Below are positions 46,688 through 54,676 of a stretch of 64,000 bases of DNA, piece after piece. Positions within the stretch are counted from its first letter, which is position 1. Every line of letters begins with the position of its first letter. Origin of the DNA: Pseudarthrobacter siccitolerans. Its GTDB lineage: Bacteria; Actinomycetota; Actinomycetes; Actinomycetales; Micrococcaceae. The notes under the pieces were generated by a model. The model made no database searches and was not told the DNA's origin. It saw only the letters and a program-made list of their open reading frames with translations. Where the stretch lies: assembly GCF_001046895.1 (NCBI RefSeq), contig NZ_CAQI01000042.1, positions 124,001 to 188,000 of the forward strand, in the 5' to 3' direction. A program made the position numbers and the translations under genes.

Positions 46688-46817
46688 GAAAGTTCTGGGA
46701 GGGGTGTCGTAGCCCTGCCGCGTGTATGTCTAAGCAAAGCGGGCGTTCAGGTCGAACATTCGTGGGGGCGAGAGTAGCCGAATGAAACGTGAGCACGTGA
46801 AGGCTACGTGTGTTCTG

Positions 46818-47057
46818 TCAGACATTGGAGCTGATGGCAGAAGATGGACGCATGTCGCGCTCCATAATCGTTCCGTACGGGACCTCTTGATTGAATGAAA
46901 GACTGAAGGAGCGGTGGTTATGGCGCGTGATGAGGATGCCTGCTCCGGCCGGCCGCTGGGTGGCCTGTTCGATTGCCGCTTCAACTGCGGTGTCCAGTAT
47001 CTGATCGAGATCGTGCGGGCTGGCAATTGTAAAGGTCATGGGGTAGATGGTCTTCAT
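46818..47057 (-). CDS. Uncharacterised 79-residue protein
   Basis: The protein reads MKTIYPMTFTIASPHDLDQI at the start, then a helix rich in Ala/Glu, and a beta-like end (GAGILITRHNHRSFSLSFNQ, EVPYGTIMERD). Small proteins with this ITRHxxxSFxxxxxxEVPYG pattern seem recurrent in Arthrobacter-type genomes, but I know no function. GAGGAA lies four bases before the ATG. The longer open frame upstream is not protein-like. Confidence 0.5.
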   Translation of the reverse strand: MKTIYPMTFTIASPHDLDQILDTAVEAAIEQATQRPAGAGILITRHNHRSFSLSFNQEVPYGTIMERDMRPSSAISSNV

Positions 47058-47307
47058 AAGTTCCTCGGCATATTTCAGGACAAGCACCCAGCAGCCGTGT
47101 TTGTGCCGGATGGGCCATGCGGTTGTGAGTGCCTGGCATTTTCGTACCGACTCAGGGCTGCGAAATCGACGCTGACAAAGCCCTCCTTGGTACCAGTTCC
47201 AATCGACCCCGTTTGAGATGAGTCCTCGTGGCTTGGGTCGCGGCTTCCGGACTGGTCGTGGGGAGCGCTTCCTCAGGTTTCCCTCTCGCTCCTTGCAGCC
47301 CAGATGC

Positions 47308-47619
47308 TTACTCTTTGGCCGCTTTGGAGGGATTGGAACCGGCCAGCACCTGTTCTTGTGGGTGGGTGGCCAAAGCCTCAACGGTGATGGACTGCCACGG
47401 AAACGTGGGCAGATTCGAGAGTACGTCGTGTAGCTCTGTTGCGTCTTCCACTTCGTACCAGCCAACTGCAGTGCGTGTCCCTGGGATCCGCCAGAGGCGC
47501 TTTAGTATGCCCCGGTCGCGCAGTTCCTGGGCATAGGTTCGTTCAGCTGATTTGATCTGAGCAGCTTCGTCTGTCGGCAGCTGGGGCAGGTTGTTTTCTT
47601 GGCGCACTAAGAATTCCAT
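47308..47619 (-). CDS. Muconolactone delta-isomerase-like protein
   Basis: This 103-residue ferredoxin-like alpha+beta-barrel protein matches the muconolactone isomerase family: MEFLVRQENNLPQLPTDEAA at the start, LKRLWRIPGTRTAVGWYEVE in the middle, and LSNLPTFPW near the end. That enzyme shifts a double bond in the ortho-cleavage pathway, yet no other ortho-cleavage gene is near. As the last gene of the LigM-LigAB operon it may instead isomerise the ring-fission product (the role of GalD or DesD). AGGAGGAGACAACG precedes the ATG. The fold is firm; the role is inferred. Confidence 0.75.
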   Translation of the reverse strand: MEFLVRQENNLPQLPTDEAAQIKSAERTYAQELRDRGILKRLWRIPGTRTAVGWYEVEDATELHDVLSNLPTFPWQSITVEALATHPQEQVLAGSNPSKAAKE

Positions 47620-47631
47620 CGTTGTCTCCTC

Positions 47632-48387
47632 CTATGGAGCCGTCTCTACTGGCTGGTTTGCGGGGTATAGCAGGTGATGTGCGAGCAGGTCAGGGTTTGT
47701 GACCATGACCTCGTGGTCAGCATCTAGTTCGCTGACTTGCCATGTCTTGGCGCTCGCGCGTTGGGCAAAACGCAAGAACGGCGTCGACCATCCGGAACAC
47801 AGCAGATACTCGCCCGGGAATGACAAGTCCGACAGCCCGTGTTCAACCTTGTCCAGGTAAGTCTTGGCGGGGTGGGCGGTAAGTTTCGGAGTCAGTTCTG
47901 CGATTGTCTGCGGGTCGCTGACTCCAAGGTTTTCAAGCGGCCTGGGGTCGATGACGAGTCCATCATTCTTGTCCGCTGATTCCCGGTAGTGAGCTGCGGC
48001 GCGTTCGGGCAGCAAGTCCATAGCTACCTCTCCTGCCTCTGGCAAGAAGCCATCCAGAATCACCAGCCGTTTGATGCGGTCCGGGACGAGCGCGGCTGCA
48101 GAAGTGACAACCAGTCCTGCGTAGCTGTGGCCGACAAGGACTACGTCCTGCAGGTCTTCTGATTCGAGGACGGACACTACGTCCTTTACGTGGGTGGACA
48201 GGCCGGTCTCCCTGGTCAGAAGGTGTGCCCTGTCACCGAGTCCGGTAAGGGTTGGAGTGAAGACCCGAGCTCCTGCGGCTTCAAGAAGATGTTGGACGGG
48301 CCGCCAGCACCAGGCTCCATGCCAAGCCCCGTGGACCAATACAAAAGGCCCGGAGTCCGCAACTTTGCCATCAGAGGTGTTAGGCAT
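47632..48387 (-). CDS. Alpha/beta hydrolase, plant-methylesterase-like
   Basis: This 251-residue hydrolase opens FVLVHGAWHGAWCW (oxyanion loop) and has nucleophile elbow GHSYAGLV (Ser near residue 88) and catalytic His in DADHEVMVTNP. It resembles the esterase/hydroxynitrile-lyase group that includes salicylate methylesterases. In this operon a methyl esterase is what the product of 3-O-methylgallate ring cleavage would require. The ATG at 48387 follows GGAG and overlaps the ligB stop by eight bases. The specific substrate is an inference. Confidence 0.75.
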   Translation of the reverse strand: MPNTSDGKVADSGPFVLVHGAWHGAWCWRPVQHLLEAAGARVFTPTLTGLGDRAHLLTRETGLSTHVKDVVSVLESEDLQDVVLVGHSYAGLVVTSAAALVPDRIKRLVILDGFLPEAGEVAMDLLPERAAAHYRESADKNDGLVIDPRPLENLGVSDPQTIAELTPKLTAHPAKTYLDKVEHGLSDLSFPGEYLLCSGWSTPFLRFAQRASAKTWQVSELDADHEVMVTNPDLLAHHLLYPANQPVETAP

Positions 48388-49264
48388 TTTTGGCTCCGTT
48401 CGAAGGCACGGTTTCAAACAGGGCTAGGGCTGTGGCTGTGTTAGAGGCCGGCACATGGTATGCCTCGTGTACCCGGTGAATATCTGATCCAATGGCTCCG
48501 CGCATAACCAGCCACATTATTAATTCGATGCCTTCCGAGCCGGCCTCCCGAATGTAGTCCTCCCTTGTTAGCGCCGTTAGCGCAGCAGGGTCAGTTTCAA
48601 TCGCTTCGAGGAACATCCGGTCAAACTTTTCGTTGATGAGTCCGGCGCGGGCACCGGCGAGTTGATGCGACATTCCTCCGGTGCCAAATACTGCGACTTT
48701 GATGTCCTCCGGGTAGGAACGGATGGCCTTCCCGAGGGCCTCGCCTAGCGCCAGGCAGCGTGCCGCCGTTGGTTGCGGGTACTGGAGAACGTTGACCAGG
48801 ATTGGCACTACCGCGCAGGGCCAGGCGGTACCGGGATCCGGGCAGTAGACCGAGAGCGGAACAGTAAGGCCGTGATCGACATCCAGTTCCTGACATACGG
48901 TCATATCGAATCCATCATCAACGAGATTCACAAGGAGGTGCTCGGATAGCTCAGGATGGCCGATAACAGGAGGGACTTTGCGGCTGCCCCACCCTTCGTC
49001 GGCGACGTTGTATTTGGCGGCCGTCCCGATAGTGAACATGGGGGTCATGCCGAGGTCCATCGCGTTTGCATGGTCGTTGTAGACGATGATGGCTACGTCA
49101 GGTTTGTGTTGAGCCATCCACTCACGAGCGGGGGCATATCCATCAAACAGCGGCTTCCAGTAGGGTTCCTCCGTTTTGTGGTTGTCCATTGCCGCGCCAA
49201 TGGATGGTACGTGGGAAGTTCCAAGTCCCCAGATCAATTCAGCCAAAATGACGTCCTCCTGCAT
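48380..49264 (-). CDS. ligB: Extradiol 4,5-dioxygenase catalytic (beta) subunit LigB
   Basis: This 294-residue class III extradiol dioxygenase keeps the iron ligands of LigB: His in TSHVPSIG (near residue 18), His in YNDHANAM (near 65) and Glu in GSEGIELIMW (near 247). Long stretches match Sphingobium LigB (DEGWG, DVDHG-TVPLS, WPC, GTGGMSHQL). It opens protocatechuate, gallate or 3-O-methylgallate between carbons 4 and 5 with O2. Its start overlaps the ligA end by 26 bases. Confidence 0.93.
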   Translation of the reverse strand: MQEDVILAELIWGLGTSHVPSIGAAMDNHKTEEPYWKPLFDGYAPAREWMAQHKPDVAIIVYNDHANAMDLGMTPMFTIGTAAKYNVADEGWGSRKVPPVIGHPELSEHLLVNLVDDGFDMTVCQELDVDHGLTVPLSVYCPDPGTAWPCAVVPILVNVLQYPQPTAARCLALGEALGKAIRSYPEDIKVAVFGTGGMSHQLAGARAGLINEKFDRMFLEAIETDPAALTALTREDYIREAGSEGIELIMWLVMRGAIGSDIHRVHEAYHVPASNTATALALFETVPSNGAKNA

Positions 49265-49595
49265 TCAACGATGCAACGAATTCCTCCGTTGTCATACCTG
49301 TGAAAATTCCGCCCAAATCCTGCATGGATACCTTGTCCAATACAGCGAGTTTGAACACATAAAAAATTGAGCCGCCCAAGTCCAGCATCCGGGTCCAGTC
49401 GCGCTGAAGGATGGCATCGCGTTGCTCGGCGGTGAGGCCATATGCCTCGCAGTATGCGGCCTCATCCGCAGTGAAAATTTCGCGGTTGGCTGGGTCTTTG
49501 AGGGAGCCACATAGGCGATTTAGTGCATATCCTCGGGCGCTCTGAACAACATCAAAGACGTATGTCCCGGGAACCACCGGTGTAGACGATGGCAT
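49239..49595 (-). CDS. ligA: Extradiol 4,5-dioxygenase small (alpha) subunit LigA
   Basis: This 118-residue subunit matches LigA in order: PGTYVFDVVQSARGYALNRL, then NREIFTADEAAYCEAYGLTA, then the LQRDWTRMLDLGGSIFYVFK segment. It closes over the LigB active site. It overlaps ligB, which ensures equal output. Separate A and B chains differ from the single-chain gallate dioxygenases (DesB, GalA). Confidence 0.92.
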   Translation of the reverse strand: MPSSTPVVPGTYVFDVVQSARGYALNRLCGSLKDPANREIFTADEAAYCEAYGLTAEQRDAILQRDWTRMLDLGGSIFYVFKLAVLDKVSMQDLGGIFTGMTTEEFVASLNAGGRHFG

Positions 49596-49649
49596 TTGTT
49601 TCTCCGTTCCTTGCGGTTTACTAACCAGGTTTTGCGGCCGATGACCGGC

Positions 49650-50249
49650 TTAGTGAGTGCTGGCCGAACCAGTTATCGCATGTCGTTGCGCGAGTTCCTG
49701 CTCGTGCTTGAGGGCGGCCTTTGCAATGACATCGGCCTCGAACTGATGCGGGACCACAACCACCCCGTCGTCGTCGGCGACGATGAGGTCCCCGGGACTC
49801 ACAACAACCCCGCCTATGGCCACAGGTCGCTGACAGTAGCCGGGCCCATTCCGGTATGGACCAGCCGGTGAGATTGCCCTGGCGAACACAGGAAACTGCA
49901 TCAGCTGCAAGTCCCGGACGTCACGGACAGCGCCATCAATAACAAACCCGAGCACCCCTGACGCGGCAGCCCGACCGGCTATGAGTTCCCCGATGAGGGC
50001 CCGGTGCGTTGCGGCCTGACCATTCACGACCAGGACCTCGCCGGGGGCGGCAAGGTCTAGAGCATCATGAATGGCTTTGTTGTCCCCACCGGCGGTCATG
50101 ACTGTGAACGCGCGGCCGACTATCCGTGCCCCTGGCCAGACTGGATGAATGCCGGAATCGACGACGTTCAGCCTGTCCATGGCATCCCCGATATTTGCGG
50201 TGGGCAGTGTCGCAGCTTGTTCCATTAGTTGCTTGGCAGGAGCGTTCAT
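49650..50249 (-). CDS. ligK: 4-carboxy-4-hydroxy-2-oxoadipate aldolase, RraA-like
   Basis: This 199-residue RraA-fold protein has NIGDAMDRLNVVDSGIHPVW at the start, the ALDLAAPGEVLVV loop, and the class II aldolase motif GVLGFVIDGAVRDVRDL (Arg and Asp near residue 110-116) that binds the divalent metal. LigK/GalC/ProA enzymes split 4-carboxy-4-hydroxy-2-oxoadipate to pyruvate and oxaloacetate, the last step of the 4,5-cleavage route. It sits between the hydratase and ligA genes. Confidence 0.9.
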   Translation of the reverse strand: MNAPAKQLMEQAATLPTANIGDAMDRLNVVDSGIHPVWPGARIVGRAFTVMTAGGDNKAIHDALDLAAPGEVLVVNGQAATHRALIGELIAGRAAASGVLGFVIDGAVRDVRDLQLMQFPVFARAISPAGPYRNGPGYCQRPVAIGGVVVSPGDLIVADDDGVVVVPHQFEADVIAKAALKHEQELAQRHAITGSASTH

Positions 50250-50263
50250 GCCTGTTTCCTTTC

Positions 50264-50980
50264 CTAGAGCTGATCGACGACGTTGGGCAGTAGTCGCTGG
50301 AACGCTTCGGCCTGGCGGATCTGCTTGTTGCCGGTGACCTTGCGGGCGTGGTTGCCCCGGTGCTCGGCTCGCTGGCTGTAGTACTCCTGCAGGTACTGCT
50401 GGGCCTTCATCTCTTTCATTGCCAGCATTTTGAGCTCAAAGACTTCGCTGATGTCGACAAAGACCGAGGGCGTGAACTCACAGAGTTCAGGCTGGTGGGG
50501 TTCGAAGGCCAAAAACTCTGCCGGGGGCGCTGTGCGAAAACCACTGTCCACGCCAGCACCGGCTGTCAGAAGCCGGGCACGAGCCACGGCGGCGTGGGCG
50601 ACGGGATGGTCCGGGTTGTAAGGGTCCTTCGCCGGGTGAGTGAGGGTCACGTGGGGTTGAAAGTCCCGCATCAATTCGGCAAGACGAGAAATGACATCCG
50701 GGCCGATCTCCAGCGGATAGTCTCCCAGATCGAAGGCCTGGAAATCAGCTCCAAGAATTGCCGCTGCCCTTGACGCTTCCTCATGCCGGATACGTTTGAC
50801 GTTGTCCTCAGTCTGCCCGGGTACCTTCCACAGCTCACCAGATTCCCCCCGTTCGCCGTATGACAGGGCCAAGACAAGTGCCTCGCCGCCAGCTTTGGTG
50901 TGGGCGGCAACGGCACCTGCAGAGCGCCAGACGAAATCTGCGCTATGCGCGCCGACGACGAGCATTCTCCTCTTCGACAT
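50264..50980 (-). CDS. galB: PIG-L/LmbE-family hydrolase, GalB-like 4-oxalomesaconate hydratase
   Basis: This 238-residue zinc protein has the PIG-L motif AHSADFVWRSAG (zinc His and Asp near residue 10) and HPAKDPYNPDHPVAH (second zinc region). Most PIG-L proteins are deacetylases. The Pseudomonas putida member GalB hydrates 4-oxalomesaconate, and this gene lies right beside the aldolase that uses the product. AAAGGAGACC precedes the ATG at 50980. The hydratase role follows from context. Confidence 0.85.
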   Translation of the reverse strand: MSKRRMLVVGAHSADFVWRSAGAVAAHTKAGGEALVLALSYGERGESGELWKVPGQTEDNVKRIRHEEASRAAAILGADFQAFDLGDYPLEIGPDVISRLAELMRDFQPHVTLTHPAKDPYNPDHPVAHAAVARARLLTAGAGVDSGFRTAPPAEFLAFEPHQPELCEFTPSVFVDISEVFELKMLAMKEMKAQQYLQEYYSQRAEHRGNHARKVTGNKQIRQAEAFQRLLPNVVDQL

Positions 50981-51089
50981 CAAGGTCTCCTTTATTGGTT
51001 GACAAATGTTCTCTAATTGAAATTGCAGTGGACTTGGCCCCAATGCGCTTTGCCGTGGCATCGGGGCCGCGGAACAGGAGGGTAATTTC

Positions 51090-51383
51090 CTACCGGAGCC
51101 ACAAGATGTTCAGTTGCTCCTGGCGGGCGAAACGTTGAAGGTGCCGGGCCAGTACGCCTTCTATGTGCTCCAACGAAGCGGTATCAGGGGCGATGACGAG
51201 CAGCACCAACTTGTCAGACTCGACAAGCACGATTCCTTTCCCGCCGCCGATAGTGAGGACATCGCCCTCCGGCGATTGTTCCGATGGGACATTCCGGCTC
51301 AGGTGGGCGACGAGTTGCTTAGCCCAGCGATGTGGACGGTCAATTGAAATGTCCGCGCGTGATCTCAGCATTGGAGGTAACAC
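51090..51383 (-). CDS. DUF2218 protein
   Basis: This 97-residue protein fits DUF2218: RWAKQLVAHLSRNVP, a GGKGIVLVESDKLVLLVIAP sheet, and HLQRFARQEQLNILW at the end. Function is unknown. It recurs in operons for small-molecule metabolism and might bind a cofactor or intermediate. Placement inside this operon between transporter and hydratase genes suggests a pathway role. The GTG at 51383 follows GGAGAGTTGAA. Confidence 0.8.
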   Translation of the reverse strand: MLPPMLRSRADISIDRPHRWAKQLVAHLSRNVPSEQSPEGDVLTIGGGKGIVLVESDKLVLLVIAPDTASLEHIEGVLARHLQRFARQEQLNILWLR

Positions 51384-51486
51384 TTCAACTCTCCGAAAGG
51401 CAGAAAGACAACGGCGCTTCTGGGGACGACGATCCCACGGGTTTCCTTCTTGAGCTGGAGGGGGAGGGTGGCTTGGATGCGGGTGC

Positions 51487-52821
51487 TTAGGCGGTGGGAA
51501 CGCGTTCTTCTACTGGAGCTGCCGGCATTTTGAACCGGCGGGCAGTCACGATGATCACGGCAATGACTGCGATGACTGCGGGGATGGTCAAGAGAAGGAA
51601 GTTGATTTGCAGAGGGAGCTGGGCTGCCACAAGGGCACCTCCAAGGATCGGACCAGCGATCGCACCGACACGTCCGTTGCCTGACGCCCATCCGACGCCT
51701 GTCGTGCGGACATGAACCGGGTAGAACTCCACAGCGAAGGCGTGGATGATAGCCAGGATCCCGATGATTGTTGCTCCTGCCGTGAACAGGGCGATGTTCA
51801 GGACGAGCGGGCCAGGCCGAACAGAGAGCACCAGCAGCGAAGCAATTGCCACCGCGAAGTAGCCAATGAGGGTTTTCCGGTAGGAAGTACGCCCGGCCAT
51901 CCAACCTCCTGCGATCGATCCGAGAAGCCCGCCTGCGTTGAGCACGACAAGTGTCCACATGGCTGAACCAAGCTCAAATCCCGCGTTCTGCATCAGTTTG
52001 GGCAGCCAGGTGTTCAGTGCGTAGGTCAGGAGCATGGTCATGATGAAGAAGACCCACATCAGCGATGACGCCAAAGCGTTTCCGTTGGTAAACAGTTGTG
52101 CGATGCGGGAGTTCGACTGAGCACGGGCAGGCTGGACTATCTCGAGTCCGGAGTCCCAACCTGGCTCAATCTGCTTCATCACCGCATCCAGCCGGTTCCG
52201 ATCGCCGCGCAGGGCCAGGAACTCAGGAGATTCCGGCAGGTGCTTCAAGACCACGGGAACCAGGAAAATAGAAAGCCCGGATACGTAGAAGACCCCGTGC
52301 CAGCCCAGGAACGGCTCAACCCAGATCGAAATCAGGGCCGCGCTGACGCCACCGACGGCGTAGAAGGCCGATACCGTTGCTACGAAGAGTGCCTTCGACT
52401 TGTTAGGCGCGATCTCGCCGGTGAGAGCTACAAGGTTCGGCACCAGTGTTCCCAGGGCAATACCGACGATGAATCGCAATGCTCCCAGGACAAGCACAGA
52501 CCCGGCGAAGGCGCAGGCAAACGCCGCGAAGCTGACCAGGAGCAGGCCGGCTACAAGCACTTTTCGGCGGCCGTATTTGTCGGCCAAGGGGGCTACGAGC
52601 AGTCCGCCGACAAACATCCCGGCCAGGGCCATGGAGGCGACGACGCCAAGGGCTACGGGGTCCGCGCCCCAGTCCTTGATGAGGAGGGGAATGACGGATC
52701 CGAACGAAACGAGGTCATACCCGTCGATGACCATGAGGAGAGCGCAGATACCTGCGACTTTGATGTGAAATCGGTTGATTTTCGCATTGCCGACAACGGT
52801 GGCGACACTGGTTGGTGACAT
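51487..52821 (-). CDS. MFS aromatic-acid/H+ symporter (AAHS family)
   Basis: This 444-residue transporter has twelve helices and the family pattern VIDGYDLVSFGSVIPLLIKD in the first helix (the DG-D motif for aromatic-acid uptake) and LADKYGRRKVLV between helices 2 and 3. PcaK, VanK and GalT are relatives. It probably imports the methoxylated or hydroxylated benzoate used by this operon. AAGGACCACC precedes the ATG. Confidence 0.9.
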   Translation of the reverse strand: MSPTSVATVVGNAKINRFHIKVAGICALLMVIDGYDLVSFGSVIPLLIKDWGADPVALGVVASMALAGMFVGGLLVAPLADKYGRRKVLVAGLLLVSFAAFACAFAGSVLVLGALRFIVGIALGTLVPNLVALTGEIAPNKSKALFVATVSAFYAVGGVSAALISIWVEPFLGWHGVFYVSGLSIFLVPVVLKHLPESPEFLALRGDRNRLDAVMKQIEPGWDSGLEIVQPARAQSNSRIAQLFTNGNALASSLMWVFFIMTMLLTYALNTWLPKLMQNAGFELGSAMWTLVVLNAGGLLGSIAGGWMAGRTSYRKTLIGYFAVAIASLLVLSVRPGPLVLNIALFTAGATIIGILAIIHAFAVEFYPVHVRTTGVGWASGNGRVGAIAGPILGGALVAAQLPLQINFLLLTIPAVIAVIAVIIVTARRFKMPAAPVEERVPTA

Positions 52822-52910
52822 GGTGGTCCTTCGGTAAGGATTTATTGGATTCCGCCGTCCTCGGCAAAATCGGAGTTGATACGGCCCAGGGCCGTGTTGG
52901 ACTAGTAGCC

Positions 52911-53762
52911 CTAGTTTTGGAGCTGCGCCGCTTTCAGCGTGTTTCTGAGTAGTTCAGCAATGGTCATTGGGCCGACGCCGCCAGGCACTGGGGTTATCCT
53001 GGACGCCACTCCGCTTACTGCGTCGAAGTCGACGTCGCCCACCAGGCCGTTCGCCGTCCGGTGGATTCCCACATCGATCACTACAGCCCCTGGTGAAATG
53101 TGCTGCTTTCCAAGCAGGCCGGGGACACCGGCGGCAGCAATCACCAATGCCGCCCGGCTGGTGACTTCTGCAAGATCTTCCGTTTTGGAGTGGGCAAGCG
53201 TCACGGTCGCATCCTTTTGCAGCAGGAGCCGGGACAAGGGATTTCCGACCAGATCGGACCGTCCGACAACAACCGCATTGATTCCCTGAAGCCGAACGCC
53301 TTCAGCCTCAAGCAGGGAGATCACGCCAAGCGGTGTGCAGGGCCGCAGTCCGTCCAAATTTCGGGCGAGACGGCCAGCGCTGGTCGTTGTCAGCCCGTCG
53401 ACATCCTTCTCCCAAGGTATGCGGTCGATGAGGGCCTTGGCATCCAAGTGGCTTGGCAGCGGAAGCTGAAGCAGAATACCGGCAACTGCAGGATCGGCAG
53501 CCAATTCATCCAGAACAGCGGCTACCTGTTCCTGCGTCGCATCGGCCGGCAGGCGTCGATGATGATCATCGATCCCCGCCTGTTGCGAGAGCCGACGTTT
53601 GCTGCCGACGTAGACTTCAGAGGCCGGGTCATCGCCCACGAGGACGGTCGAGAGCCCAACCGGGCGGCCGGTGGCGCGTTTGAACTGTTCTACCTCGGAG
53701 CGGAGCTCTTCTCGGAGACGCGCTGCCAGGCCCTTGCCGTCAATAATCTGTGCCGTTTCCAT
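52911..53762 (-). CDS. folD: FolD methylene-THF dehydrogenase/cyclohydrolase
   Basis: This 283-residue enzyme has YVGSKRRLSQQAGI (the Lys catalytic loop; normally YVxxKxxxxxxxGI), LPLPSHLD, PWEKDVDGL and VVGRSDLVGNPLS (NADP site), then TPVPGGVGPMTIAELLRNT. It turns 5,10-methylene-THF into 10-formyl-THF. A copy inside this operon means the methyl group removed from the aromatic is oxidised through folate. Two bases separate it from the purU stop. Confidence 0.94.
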   Translation of the reverse strand: METAQIIDGKGLAARLREELRSEVEQFKRATGRPVGLSTVLVGDDPASEVYVGSKRRLSQQAGIDDHHRRLPADATQEQVAAVLDELAADPAVAGILLQLPLPSHLDAKALIDRIPWEKDVDGLTTTSAGRLARNLDGLRPCTPLGVISLLEAEGVRLQGINAVVVGRSDLVGNPLSRLLLQKDATVTLAHSKTEDLAEVTSRAALVIAAAGVPGLLGKQHISPGAVVIDVGIHRTANGLVGDVDFDAVSGVASRITPVPGGVGPMTIAELLRNTLKAAQLQN

Positions 53763-53764
53763 GG

Positions 53765-54676
53765 CTAGAACACAATCGTTGTGTTGCCGTCGCGCATGAC
53801 CTTGTCCTCACAGTGCCAGGCAACGGCCCTGGAGAGGACGCTCCGCTCAACGTCCGCTCCGAAGCGCATCAACTGCGGTGTTGATTCCCGGTGAGTGACC
53901 CTGATGACGTCCTGTTCGATGATCGGCCCTTCATCGAGGTCCTTGGTTACGTAGTGCGCGGTTGCGCCGATGAGCTTGACGCCGCGATCCTTGGCCTTCT
54001 GATAGGGTCCTGCACCGATGAAGGCGGGGAGGAAGGAGTGATGGATGTTGATCACGGGGACGTCCACTTCGTCCAGGAATTCAGCCGAGATGATTTGCAT
54101 ATACCGGGCAAGGACCACGAGGTCGACGTTGCCGTTGAGCAGTTCAAGGTGCTTGCGTTCGGCCTCCTTTTTATCTCCGGTGACCGGAACGTAAAAGTAG
54201 GGGATATCGAAGGGGCGAACCTGGTCCGCGAGGTCGGGGTGGTTGGATATGACCATGACGACATCCATCGGGATTTCACCACGCCGGTGCCGCCACAGCA
54301 GATCTAACAGGCAGTGGTCCGTCTTCGAGGCGAAGATTGCCACGCGTTTGCGCTTGGAAGCGTCGGTAAGCTTCCACTGCATGTCAAGCGGACCCGCCAA
54401 CTTCGCTTGGATATCAGCTTCCAGGCCCTCCTTGCGGGCTGCGTAGCCCGGCAGATGGAACACGGTCCGCTGGTAGAGCGTGCCGTCTTCGGGGCCGGTT
54501 GTGAACTGGTCCAGGGAGAGTATGTTGGCTCCGTGCTGACCGAGCAGTTGTGTCAATTTGGCGACGATGCCTGGCTGGTCCGGACAGCTGACAACCAGAC
54601 GCCCGATGTCCTGGGGCCCTGAGGCGGCGGCAGCTGGTGCCGGGAGTGTCGTGCTAGACGGTTGCAAGGAGATCAC
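53765..54676 (-). CDS. purU: Formyltetrahydrofolate deformylase PurU
   Basis: This 303-residue enzyme has an N-terminal ACT domain (VVSCPDQPGIVAKLTQLLGQ) and a formyl-transferase-type hydrolase domain with catalytic Asn-His-Asp in NIHHSFLPAFIGAGPY and ATAHYVTKDLDEGPII. It frees formate and THF from 10-formyl-THF, thereby regenerating THF for the demethylase. GTG at 54676 overlaps the ligM end by 23 bases; no better start exists because the upstream frame lies over ligM. Confidence 0.92.
   Translation of the reverse strand: MISLQPSSTTLPAPAAAASGPQDIGRLVVSCPDQPGIVAKLTQLLGQHGANILSLDQFTTGPEDGTLYQRTVFHLPGYAARKEGLEADIQAKLAGPLDMQWKLTDASKRKRVAIFASKTDHCLLDLLWRHRRGEIPMDVVMVISNHPDLADQVRPFDIPYFYVPVTGDKKEAERKHLELLNGNVDLVVLARYMQIISAEFLDEVDVPVINIHHSFLPAFIGAGPYQKAKDRGVKLIGATAHYVTKDLDEGPIIEQDVIRVTHRESTPQLMRFGADVERSVLSRAVAWHCEDKVMRDGNTTIVF

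Noticed and set aside
46914..47216. Plus-strand frame opposite the 79-residue gene
   Set aside because: Shadow of the minus-strand gene, which has the better ribosome site and codon pattern.
47308..47619. Muconolactone isomerase as proof of an ortho-cleavage pathway
   Set aside because: No catechol 1,2-dioxygenase, muconate cycloisomerase or enol-lactonase genes are near; the surrounding genes are all of the 4,5-cleavage type.
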